Assembly (NCBI GenBank): GCA_964523295.1
Contig: CAZGAH010000056.1
Span: forward strand, 1 to 27,720
Length of the DNA stretch: 27,720 nt
Direction of reading: 5' to 3'
Source of the DNA: CAZGAH01 sp964523295
GTDB lineage: Bacteria > Desulfobacterota > Desulfovibrionia > Desulfovibrionales > Desulfovibrionaceae
Of this stretch, positions 7,526-15,708 are shown piece by piece. Every line of letters starts with the position of its first letter. Within the stretch, counting starts at the first letter, position 1. A program made the position numbers and the translations under genes. The notes beneath the pieces were generated by a model. The model worked only from the letters and a program-made list of their open reading frames with translations, made no database searches and had not been told where the DNA came from.

Positions 7526-10500
7526 ATGGCCTCCAGACACATAGTGGCCCTGATCAACGCCAGTCTGTCCGAGATGCTCTACGAGGGCTGGCGCGCCGTG
7601 CAGCGCGAGCGCGGGGGGGAAACCGTCCTGCGCGTCTACGCCGTACACGAGGTGGAAGAGGAGCGTTGCGACCTCGAGCGACTGCGCGCTGATCTGAAGC
7701 AGGCGGACCTGGTGCTGCTGGACATCCGCGGCGCTGGCAAGGCCCTGGGCCTGGCCAGCGCCGCATTGGAAGGCGGAACGAACGCGGTCGTTCCGCTGGT
7801 GGGCGGCGGCCCCGAGGCCATGGGGCTGCTGCGACTGGGCAATCTGTCGCTCGCGGAAATCATGCGTCGCCGGCAGAACAAGCCCATGCCCGAGCCCTCG
7901 GGCGGGGGCATCGAGCGGATTCAGACCGCGATGCGCTGGGTCGAGCGGCTGGGCGATTTGCTGCCAGTGGGACATCTGCGCCATCTGCGCAACTGGAACA
8001 AGGCCACGCGCTATTGGATGCATGGTGGCGCGGAAAACGTGAAAAACCTGCTGCTCTTTCTGGGCGGGCAGTACCTCGGGCTCAAGGGCGTCCGTGCAGC
8101 CGAGCCCATCGAATATCCGGATTACGGCGTATACGATCTCCTGGCCGAGGTCTGGCATCCGGACCTGGAAACGTATCGGGCGGCCGCGGGCTATGACCCG
8201 GCCCGACCCACGGTGGGGCTGTTGTTCTACAGCGGGATGCATTTTTCCCAATCCGCGACCGGGGCCAGAGCCCTGGCCGAACGGCTGGCGCCGTGGTGCA
8301 ATCTGATACCGCTCTGCTCCGCGTCGGCAAAGACCCTGGAGGCGATAGAGCGGAATTTTTTCGTGCAGGGTCAGCCGGCAGTCGATGCCGTGGCCTATTT
8401 TCAGTGGTTTCAGCTGACGGCCTTTTCCGGCGGACAGCAGGACCCCGTGCCGCTGCTGCGCCGGCTGAATGTGCCGTTCTTCGCCATGGCGCCGATGTAC
8501 GGCCGCGAGGTCGAGACCTGGCGGGCCTGCGAACGCGGCCTGTCCGTGGTCGAGGTGCTGACCACGATCATTCTGCCCGAACTGGACGGCATGATCGATC
8601 CGCTGCCTTCGCTGGGGCTCGCCGATGTCCAGGCGCCCGAGACAGGGCAGACCCTCAAGACCACCCGGCCCATTCCCGGGCAGCTCGATCGCATCGCCGA
8701 GCGCATCCGCCGCCGCGTGGCTCTCCGGCGCAAGCCCAATGCCGAAAAGCGCGTGGCCTTTATCATCTACGACAATCCACCCGGCGAGGACAATATCGGC
8801 AACGCGGCCTATCTGGACGTGTTCGCCAGCCTTCGGCGCGTGTTCGAGGTCATGGCCGAACGTGGCTACCAGGTCGCGCCCTTGCCCTCCAACCAGGAAC
8901 TCTGCCGCGCGTTCATCGACACCGGCGCCGTGAACAACGCCCGCTGGACCCCTGTCGGGGTCTCCCTGGCGCAGGCCAAAACCATCTCCGCCGAACGCTA
9001 CGCCCGCATCTGGTCCGCCCTGTCGGATCCTGCCGAGGTGAGCGCTGCCTGGGGTGATCCGCCAGGCGTGATCATGGCCGGAGACGCAGGGCAGGGGCCG
9101 CAAATCATTCTGCCCTGCCTGGAATTCGGGAACGTGTGCATCGGGCTGCAACCTGCGCGCGGCATTCATAGCGACCCGGAAAAAATCACCCACGACAAGA
9201 CATTGCCGCCACATCATCAGTATGTGGCCTTTTACGCCTGGCTGGAGGAGGACTGGAAGGCCGACGCCGTGGTGCATGTCGGGACGCACGGCACCCTGGA
9301 ATTCCTCAAGGGCAAGGAGGCGGGGCTGAGCGCTGACTGCTATCCGGCGCGTCTCATCGGCGCCATGCCTCATCTGTACCTCTACCACGTGGTCAATCCG
9401 TCCGAGGCCATGATCGCCAAACGCCGCAGTTTGGGCACGGTCGTCAACTACAATTCTCCGCCCCTGACGGTTTCCGGCCTGTACGAGGCCTACGCCGATC
9501 TGGAGGCCGGGATCGGTGAATACCTGGAGGCCCAACTGGCCGATCCGGGCCGGGCCGGGCGTCTGGAGCGCGACATTCTCGCGCGGGCGCAGGCCCTGCA
9601 TCTGTCCAAAACCGACCTGCCGTCCCTGCAGGAGGAGCTGGCGCTGATGAAGCGCTCGCTCATCCCCAAGGGGCTGCACATTCTGGACGAAACGCCAGAT
9701 CCGGAGGAGACGGCCGCGACCCTGACCTATTATCTGCGCTACGACCGCGGCGACGCGCCGTCGTTGCATCGGGTGCTGGCTGCGGCGCGCAATCTGGATT
9801 ACGACCGCCTGCTCGACGCTCCGGCAGCCCTGGAGCAGGGGAAGACCGGAGTTGCCTGGCTGGAGGATATCGAGGCCGAGGCCATGGACCTGGTCCGCCG
9901 GACGCTGGCTTCGGGGAGGCCGGCCGCAGCAGGACCAGTGGCCGCGCCGTTGGCCTGGGCACTGGCCACGGGAGAGCGCCTGGTCGCCTGTCAGGAAATT
10001 CCCCATCTTCTGGACGGCCTGGAGAACGGATACACGCCGCCCGGCATCGGTGGCGAGCCCTGCCGGGACCCGGAGACCCTGCCCACCGGGCGCAACACCT
10101 TTCAGTTCGACCCTCGTCTGGTTCCCTCGGAGGCTGCCTGCGCGCGCGGGCGGGAAATCGCGGAAAACACCCTCGCCCATTACCACGCCCGGCACGGTCG
10201 CTACCCTAAAAGCATGGCCGTGGTGCTCTGGGCCTTCGAGACCGCCAAGACGCGCGGCGAAACCGTCGGACAGATATTCGGCTACCTGGGGGTGCGGCCC
10301 GTGCGTCGTTCGCCCTGGAAAACGGACCTCGAAATCCTGCCCCCGGAGGCGCTCGGGCGGCCGCGCATTGACGTCACGGTCCAGATTTGTGGCTTTTTCC
10401 GGGACATGTTCATGAATGTGGTCCTGCTCATCAACGAGGCCTTCGAGCGCGTGGCGGCGCTGGACGAAACCGACGATCAAAACTTTGTCCGACCGCACAC

Positions 10501-11304
10501 CCGGGCGGCCTTCGAAACGCTGCGCCAGGATATGGACCGGACTAAGGCCTGGCGGGCCGCTGCTGCCAGGGTCTACGGCCCGCGCCCTGGCGAATACGGC
10601 ACGCGCGTTACCGGTCTCATCGAAACCGCTGCCTGGAAAACGGAAACCGACATTGTCGACACCTACCTGGCGAGCATGAATCATCTCTACGCCGACGCCA
10701 TCCATGGTGAGCGCTTCGAGGGACTCTACACCGAGCGCTTGCGCTGCGTCGAATGCGTCAGTCAGATTCGCGATACCCATGATTACGAGATCGCGGACCT
10801 CGACCACTACTACGAGTATTTTGGGGGGCTGTCGCGCGCGGTGGAGGCCGTCAGCGGACAGGTTCCGACGCAGTTGATAACCGACACGACCAGGGAGCGC
10901 GTGCGGACGGAAACGGTTGGNNNNNNNNNNTTGGCGAGGCGCTGGAACGGGGCCTGCGCACCAGGTTGCTCAACCCCAAATGGATCGAGGCCATGCTCGA
11001 GCACGACGTACACGGCGCGCAGCAGATAGGCGACCGGGTGGAATATCTCATCGGGTTTGCCGCCACCACGCACGCTGTCCAGAGCTGGGTCTTTTCCGCC
11101 GTCGCCGAGCGCTTCGTGTTCGATGAGGCCATGCGCAGCCGGCTCAAGGAGAACAACCTCTACGCCGGCGAGGAAATCGTCAGGCGCCTGGCCGAGGCGC
11201 ACGGCCGGGGCTACTGGCAGGCGACGCCGGAGGAACTGGAGCGGCTGCGCCGGATTTCCCTTGAGCTGGAGGGCGATATCGAAGGCGGTACGGAGGATCG
11301 ATGA
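7526..11304 (+). CDS. cobN: CobN/HmuS/ChlH-family large chelatase subunit
   Basis: The gene encodes about 1254 residues once a false gap is removed. Family landmarks are VGTHGTLEFLKGKEAGLSADCYP (residues near 590), FYSGMHFSQSATGARALAERL, and the C-terminal RGLRTRLLNPKWIEAML and GYWQATPEELERLR. This is the large porphyrin/corrin-binding subunit of class I chelatases. CobN inserts cobalt in the aerobic B12 pathway, while the related HmuS of anaerobes acts on heme. Ten Ns at 10921-10930 interrupt it, and the frame changes across them. TTGG flanks both sides, and collapsing Ns plus the duplicate TTGG gives 1255 codons and the seamless motif ETVGEALERGLRTR. An AGGAG lies 5 nt before the ATG. It ends in an ATGA overlap with the S component. 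Confidence 0.92.
10921..10930. other. Spurious assembly gap in cobN
   Basis: A run of ten N lies between ...CGGTTGG and TTGGCGAGG.... The same four bases occur on both sides. The two cobN segments are in different frames as given, but fit exactly when the ten Ns and one TTGG (14 nt) are removed. This points to two contigs that actually overlap but were joined with a default spacer. Confidence 0.85.
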
Positions 11305-11849
11305 AAGGCATGACGGTTTTCGAGCTGCGAGACATCGTTTTCGCCGCGGTCATGGCAGCCGGGATACTGGTCGTCGGCCAGGTGCTCATTCCGCTGGTGG
11401 GGCATATCCCCATCCCCGGGATCCGGAATATGGTCAGCGCGCCGTTCACGGCCATTTTCCTGACCATCGGCCTGGCCCGGATACGCAAGCCCGGCGCCCT
11501 GGCGCTGATCTACGGGTTGTGCTGCGTCGTCTACCTCATGGTTTCCGTAGTCATTCCCCTGTTCGTGCTTTCCTCCGTGCTCGTGGCCGAGGGCATGAAT
11601 TACCTCGTGTTCCGGGGCTATGAAGACAGGAAGGCTCGCATGGTCACGGCTGTCACGTTCTACACGGTCATGACCCCGCTGGGTGCGTTGTGGGGGGCCT
11701 GGATGCTGGGCGGGCAGTATCAGCGTTTCATTGCCTCGGCGCCCTTCCTGGGCCTGGCGACCGTAATCGTGCTGCTGCTGGCCTTCGGCGGGACCCTTAT
11801 TGGCGAGAAGATCGTCACCGAACTGCGCAAGGCGGGGAAAATGGCATGA
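11301..11849 (+). CDS. Putative ECF transporter substrate-binding (S) component
   Basis: 182 residues, almost entirely hydrophobic, with five to six predicted membrane segments. It has a Pro/Gly-rich loop GHIPIPGIRNMVSAPFTAIFLTIG and a short basic C-terminus. Size, topology and position directly before ecfT and a double ECF ATPase fit an S component, probably of the MptD-like group sometimes found beside CobN genes. S components set substrate specificity, so this protein would choose the ligand delivered by the receptor or processed by CobN. It overlaps cobN by ATGA and ecfT by ATGA. Family assignment rests on context and topology rather than on a diagnostic motif. Confidence 0.75.
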   Translation: MKGMTVFELRDIVFAAVMAAGILVVGQVLIPLVGHIPIPGIRNMVSAPFTAIFLTIGLARIRKPGALALIYGLCCVVYLMVSVVIPLFVLSSVLVAEGMNYLVFRGYEDRKARMVTAVTFYTVMTPLGALWGAWMLGGQYQRFIASAPFLGLATVIVLLLAFGGTLIGEKIVTELRKAGKMA

Positions 11850-12514
11850 TGCTGCGGCGTATCCATCCTCTGGCCAAAATCGTTCTGGCCCTGGTCTGGG
11901 TTTCCGCGGCCATGTTGCTCAAATCGCTTCCGGGCCTGGGAGTGCTGGGTCTGGGAGCCTTCCTGTTTCTTCTGCTGGCCGGGTGTTGGCGTCACCCGTG
12001 GCTGCTGCTGTCGCTGGGGGCGGGGCTGGTCATGCTGGCCGGAGTACACTTGCTCATTGGCGGAACCGCAGCCGAGGCCGGGCTCACGGTCTTGCGGCTG
12101 TTCGTAATTGTCGGCGTTTCCATCTCCTTCACGCTGACGACGGATCCGGCCGATCTGCTGCGGGGACTGCGGCTGTTGCCCCTGCCTGGCAGCCTGCTGC
12201 TGGGGCTGTCTATTCTTTGGCGCTGTCTGCCCATGCTCAAGAACGAGCTGTGCGCCATCCATCTGGCCTGCCGGCTTGAGGGCGTCCCGCTGCGACCCTG
12301 GCGTCCGCTGCTCTTATTCCGCTACGCCCTGACGCCGTTGAGTTTCAGCATGGTCGGCTTTGCCGACGACCTGTCCCTGTCGCTGCTCAGCCGGGGCATC
12401 TGCCTGGACAGCGTTGCAGCCAGACAGGTCGCCTTGCCCTTGCGGCCAGGCGACGCCGTATTCTGCTGCTGCGGCCTGCTGACCGCGGTCCTGGCCTGGA
12501 GCGTACGCGGATGA
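11846..12514 (+). CDS. ecfT: ECF transporter T component (EcfT/CbiQ-like)
   Basis: 222 residues starting MMLRRIHPLAKIVLALVW. There are four to five hydrophobic segments. The cytoplasmic coupling region is LACRLEGVPLRPW and a later LLSRGICLD. These correspond to the two short Arg/Gly coupling-helix motifs by which T components dock on the ATPases, and the second (SRG) matches better than the first. The PADLLRGLRLLPLPGSLLLGLSILWRCLPMLKNE segment is typical of CbiQ/EcfT. Its start and stop both form ATGA overlaps with neighbours. It should scaffold the S component and the fused ATPase in the inner membrane. Confidence 0.85.
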   Translation: MMLRRIHPLAKIVLALVWVSAAMLLKSLPGLGVLGLGAFLFLLLAGCWRHPWLLLSLGAGLVMLAGVHLLIGGTAAEAGLTVLRLFVIVGVSISFTLTTDPADLLRGLRLLPLPGSLLLGLSILWRCLPMLKNELCAIHLACRLEGVPLRPWRPLLLFRYALTPLSFSMVGFADDLSLSLLSRGICLDSVAARQVALPLRPGDAVFCCCGLLTAVLAWSVRG

Positions 12515-12648
12515 CGCCACGCGGAGGTGTGTATCCTGGCAACGTCGTCAGGGCGATGCGCGCCAGGCAAATGGGCGTGGACATCCGCCGGGCAGCGGCC
12601 AGGCGAATCCCGGCGGATGTCCGGACGGAGGCGACAGTACGACGATGA
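12511..12648 (+). CDS. 45-residue basic small protein coupled to ecfT and ecfA
   Basis: An ATG at 12511 overlaps the ecfT stop as ATGA. The frame runs 45 codons and its TGA at 12646 overlaps the ATG of the double ATPase, again as ATGA. The peptide (MTPRGGVYPGNVVRAM..., later RRAAARRIPADVRTEA) is strongly basic with about 11 Arg, has no Cys and no membrane segment. I recognise no family. The double overlap matches the coupling style of the rest of this operon and explains why the ATPase gene has only a distant GGAGG. It contains a 14-bp inverted repeat, so an alternative is that the segment works as an RNA structure or leader and the peptide is only translated to couple ribosomes. Confidence 0.5.
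   Translation: MTPRGGVYPGNVVRAMRARQMGVDIRRAAARRIPADVRTEATVRR
12579..12622 (+). repeat. 14-bp perfect inverted repeat inside the small ORF
   Basis: GGACATCCGCCGGG (12579-12592) and its exact complement CCCGGCGGATGTCC (12609-12622) flank a 16-nt loop. The RNA would form a very stable hairpin ending 22 nt before the ATPase start codon and close to its GGAGG at 12626-12630. A shorter pair, CCTGGC and GCCAGG, lies just upstream (about 12535-12566). No T run follows, so it is not a standard terminator. It may slow or couple translation, or protect the mRNA from nucleases. Confidence 0.75.
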
Positions 12649-14006
12649 CGCTTGTTCTGGAGCGCCTTGGCGCCAGCTACGCGGGCCAGAGCGAGCCCCT
12701 GCTGCGGGATGTCTGCCTGAACGCCGCGCCAGGGGAGATCGTCTGGATCAAAGGTCCGACCGGGTGCGGAAAAACAACCCTGCTCCGCGTGCTTTCCGGG
12801 CTGCTGCCCCACGTCTACGCGGGCAGCGTAACCGGTCGGGTCCGTGTCGCCGGACTCGATCCGTCAACGGCGCCGCTGGCCGAGCTGTCCCGCCGCGTGG
12901 GCTGCCTGTTTCAGAATGTAGAAAGCCAGCTCTTCACCAACAGGGTGGAAGACGAGGCCTTGCTGCCGCTGGAGTTCGGGGTCGAGCCTCCGGAAGACAT
13001 CCTCGCCCATGCCCGGAAGGCTCTGCGGAGTGTGGGCATGGAGGCTATGGGCGACCGGCGTGTATCCTCGCTGTCCTCGGGATTCAAGCAACGCCTGGCC
13101 CTGGCCTCGCTCTATCCGGAGCGGAAGGAGGTCTTGCTGCTCGACGAACCCTTCGCCTTTCTCGACGCCGAGTCCGCGGGCTGGCTGCAGGATACCCTGC
13201 GCCGGTTCAAGTCCGGCGGACCGTGCGTACTCGTCAGCGAGCATCGCGAGGACTATATCTCGGGTCTGGCCGACCAGATCGTGAGTCTGGGCGATACGGT
13301 GCCGCTGTCGCTCCCGGCGCCGCCGCAGGTCCGACCTGGCCCGACCCTGCTGTCGGCGCGTGGCGTGGATTTCGCCTTCGGGCCGAATTCGCTGTTTAAG
13401 GCGCTCGATCTGGAGCTGGCGTCGGGCGGATGCGTCGCCATGGTCGGCGCAAACGGTTGCGGCAAGACCACTCTCTGCCTGCTGCTGGCCGGGATATACC
13501 GACCGTCCCGAGGGAGCATACGGGTGGACGGCCGGGACATCGCCACCGTTTCGCTGCGGGAGCGGCCTGGCCTGGTGGGCATGATCCTGCAGCATCCGGA
13601 CAGGCAGCTCTTTGCCGCCAGCGTCAGTGACGAGGTTCGCGGTCATCATGCCGGGGAAACGCTCGCTGCGCTCGGGCTCGAGGGGTTGGCCCGGCGACAT
13701 CCCAAGTCGCTCTCCTACGGCCAGAAACGTCGGGTGACCCTGGCCAAGGTCCTGGCCAGACGCCCGCGCGTGCTGCTGTGCGACGAGCCCTCCGTAGGGC
13801 AGGACTGTCGGCATCTTCAGTCACTGCTGGCCATGCTGCACCAGTACGTCGCCGAAGGCGGTTCGCTGTTGCTGACCAGCCATGATCCGCGCGTGCTGGC
13901 GGCATTTTCCGGCAATCAGCTTCGACTCGACGCCGGTCGTCTCATTCCCGCCAACAGCGTCGTTCCCACCGGGACGTATCCAGCCCATGAGCGCGCCGGA
14001 CAGTGA
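12645..14006 (+). CDS. Fused double ECF/cobalt-type ABC ATPase (EcfA1-EcfA2)
   Basis: 453 residues with two ABC ATPase domains in tandem. The first has Walker A GPTGCGKTT (near residue 38), Q-loop LFQNVESQLF, signature LSSGFKQR, Walker B VLLLDEPFAFLD and switch His in SEHRED. The second has Walker A GANGCGKTT (near 273), Q-loop LQHPDRQLFA, signature LSYGQKRR, Walker B VLLCDEPSVGQD and TSHD. The VESQLF/DRQLFA Q-loops are typical of energy-coupling factor ATPases. Both signature motifs deviate from LSGGQ, the first more strongly, as is common in fused ECF ATPases. It starts by ATGA overlap with the small ORF and overlaps tonB by 20 nt. Confidence 0.92.
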   Translation: MTLVLERLGASYAGQSEPLLRDVCLNAAPGEIVWIKGPTGCGKTTLLRVLSGLLPHVYAGSVTGRVRVAGLDPSTAPLAELSRRVGCLFQNVESQLFTNRVEDEALLPLEFGVEPPEDILAHARKALRSVGMEAMGDRRVSSLSSGFKQRLALASLYPERKEVLLLDEPFAFLDAESAGWLQDTLRRFKSGGPCVLVSEHREDYISGLADQIVSLGDTVPLSLPAPPQVRPGPTLLSARGVDFAFGPNSLFKALDLELASGGCVAMVGANGCGKTTLCLLLAGIYRPSRGSIRVDGRDIATVSLRERPGLVGMILQHPDRQLFAASVSDEVRGHHAGETLAALGLEGLARRHPKSLSYGQKRRVTLAKVLARRPRVLLCDEPSVGQDCRHLQSLLAMLHQYVAEGGSLLLTSHDPRVLAAFSGNQLRLDAGRLIPANSVVPTGTYPAHERAGQ

Positions 14007-15057
14007 GCACGTGCTCGCGCCCGGGCGTCCTTTCGAGGTAATGCCCGAGGCGACCGGGGGCACAGCCCGTCCGGCCTCAGGCGCGCTACTGGCCTCGCTG
14101 CTGCTGCATGTTCTCGTCCTGGGCGGCGTCTGCTGGCTGGGAGACAACGCCGTGCCCGGGTGCGAACGCCCGACGATGTTCGTTGTCCTGAGCGAGGGTT
14201 TCGGCCCTGCCGTGGCCCGGGCCGGGGCGGGCATCGACGCCGGAGAGGGAGCGGAAGCGGCACCAGCCGCCGGATCGGGCTCTGGCCCGGCGGAGCCTCA
14301 GGAGACGGAAACGGTCGTTGGGTCGTGCGAGTCGCCAACCCGCAATGCGGGCGCGCCGGAGCAGATCGTTCCGCTGCCCGAACCTGCGCCGCCGTTGCCG
14401 GCGTCGTGCCCGGAACGCTCGCCCACGCCGACGGAACCCATCCCTCCGACACAAGAAAAAACTCCAATCGCCAACAAGCCACCTAAGGACCCGCGACCCG
14501 CTTCGCCGCCCCGACAAACCAGGGTAGAGCCCGCGCCACCGAGGCCCCGATCAGTGAAGTCCCGGCGCAGCCCTGCGAAACAGCCCTCTCTGCGCGCCGA
14601 CGCGGCAACGCCGCAGCCGGACACGGTGACTCCATGCACCCCGACGTCTGCCTCGGGGTCCGGTCCAGCGGTACAGGCAGCCGCGGTCGGAACCCCGGCT
14701 ACGGCGCACGCAGGGCAGGGCGCTCCTGGTGGGAAATCCGCATCACCGGGCGGGGGGCGTCTCTTCGAAGGCGCCTTCGGCGCCGGGAATGGTCCCCGCT
14801 TCGCCAGACGTATCTCGCCCCAGTACCCGCGCCAGGCGCGCCGCATGGGCAAGGAGGGGACGGTAACCCTGCGCTTGAGCATCGACGAGCGCGGCCACTT
14901 GCAGCACGTCGAGCTGCTCGCCGGCGCCGGTCCGGATTTCGAAGAGGCTGCCCTCGCCGCGGTTCGGGCCTCGCGCTATCACCCGGCCCGACACAACGGT
15001 GCGCCTGTGCCCAGCCGCGCGCTGCTGACTATCCGTTTCGCGCTGCGCGACGAGTGA
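13987..15057 (+). CDS. tonB: TonB energy-transducing protein
   Basis: 356 residues. One N-terminal membrane anchor (ALLASLLLHVLVLGGVCWLG, about residues 35-55) is followed by a long Pro/Ala/Glu-rich periplasmic spacer with PPTQEKTP-, PPRQTRVEPAPPRP-like runs and then a Gly-rich stretch. A C-terminal TonB domain follows, with ISPQYPRQARRMGKEGTVTLRLSIDERG and VRASRYHPA. The ATG at 13987 is chosen because earlier starts lie deep inside the ATPase gene and lack membrane-protein character. It presumably energises the receptor at the head of the operon. No exbB or exbD is in the window, so it must borrow a motor encoded elsewhere. Confidence 0.9.
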   Translation: MSAPDSEHVLAPGRPFEVMPEATGGTARPASGALLASLLLHVLVLGGVCWLGDNAVPGCERPTMFVVLSEGFGPAVARAGAGIDAGEGAEAAPAAGSGSGPAEPQETETVVGSCESPTRNAGAPEQIVPLPEPAPPLPASCPERSPTPTEPIPPTQEKTPIANKPPKDPRPASPPRQTRVEPAPPRPRSVKSRRSPAKQPSLRADAATPQPDTVTPCTPTSASGSGPAVQAAAVGTPATAHAGQGAPGGKSASPGGGRLFEGAFGAGNGPRFARRISPQYPRQARRMGKEGTVTLRLSIDERGHLQHVELLAGAGPDFEEAALAAVRASRYHPARHNGAPVPSRALLTIRFALRDE

Positions 15058-15097
15058 AGCTTCTGGCAGGGCCAAGGCGGCTTCCATTGTTCGCTTT
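15056..15097 (+). terminator. Possible terminator after tonB
   Basis: Right at the tonB stop, GAAGC (15056-15060) can pair with GCTTC (15080-15084), with an inner TGGC/GCCA stem. This is followed by a T-rich stretch containing CGCTTTTCG. The stem is short and interrupted, and the T tract is imperfect, so this is a weak call. Confidence 0.3.
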
Positions 15098-15399
15098 TCG
15101 TCTCAGAATGTGCGAAGTCCTCCAGTTGCAGCCGGAAATGCCGCAACCGTGATCGGCAGCCGTGCGCAGCGGGGGGGCTGGTCTTCGCGGTTCTTCTCCG
15201 ACGGCTTGCCCCGAGCGTACGCCCGTCCTTGTCGCCTCGACGAATGGCGTCTATCTCCCGACGAGCGGTGTCTGCGGGCAACAGGAACAGGGGGGCGCCT
15301 GTTATGGAGCGGAATGTACCGTTGGTCGAAAAGCGCGTTGTGTTTCGGGCAAAGGGCGTAGCGTCTTTGTGGGGGGCGGAACGTCTTTGGAGGTTACCG
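15098..15399. other. Intergenic region upstream of the acetate-permease operon
   Basis: About 300 bases with no convincing gene. It should contain the promoter of the DUF485/symporter operon. The best sigma-70-like pair is TTGTCG with TATCTC 17 nt downstream near 15223-15251, which is weak. No sigma-54 -24/-12 element (TGGCAC-N5-TTGC) was recognised. A clear GGAGG (15389-15393) belongs to the next gene. Confidence 0.4.
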
Positions 15400-15708
15400 A
15401 TGCCCGCCGACACGAATGCCATGACAGAACACCGTTTCAAGTCCCTGATTGCCAGACACCGGGCCGTTTCGTTGACGCTTGCCGCGATCATGCTGGCGAT
15501 TTATTTCGGTTTCATCCTCCTGGCGGCCTTTTTTCGGGAGCTGTTGGCGCTGCCGATCGGCTCAGTGCGGCCCCTGGGCCTTGTGGCCGGCTTGTTGGTC
15601 ATTCTCAGTGCCATAGCCCTGACCGGCGTCTACGTGCGCTGGGCCAATGCCAACCATGACCGGCGGCTGCGCGACGTCGTCGCGGGCATGAGGACGGAAG
15701 ACCGATGA
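15400..15708 (+). CDS. DUF485 family small membrane protein
   Basis: 102 residues. Two membrane segments are visible: LTLAAIMLAIYFGFILLAAF, and a second around LGLVAGLLVILSAIALTGVYV. The tail VRWANANHDRRLRDVV matches the DUF485 (YjcH-like) pattern. YjcH is encoded directly upstream of the acetate permease ActP in many bacteria, exactly as here; its molecular role is unsettled. GGAGG lies 6 nt before the ATG at 15400, and the stop overlaps the symporter start by ATGA. Another in-frame Met (MTEHRF) 8 codons in is possible but lacks its own Shine-Dalgarno. Confidence 0.88.
   Translation: MPADTNAMTEHRFKSLIARHRAVSLTLAAIMLAIYFGFILLAAFFRELLALPIGSVRPLGLVAGLLVILSAIALTGVYVRWANANHDRRLRDVVAGMRTEDR

Noticed and set aside
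7433..10807. 1124-codon open frame on the minus strand opposite cobN
   Set aside because: It lies wholly antisense to a clear CobN gene; such long shadow frames are common in GC-rich DNA, and the product has no recognisable domain.
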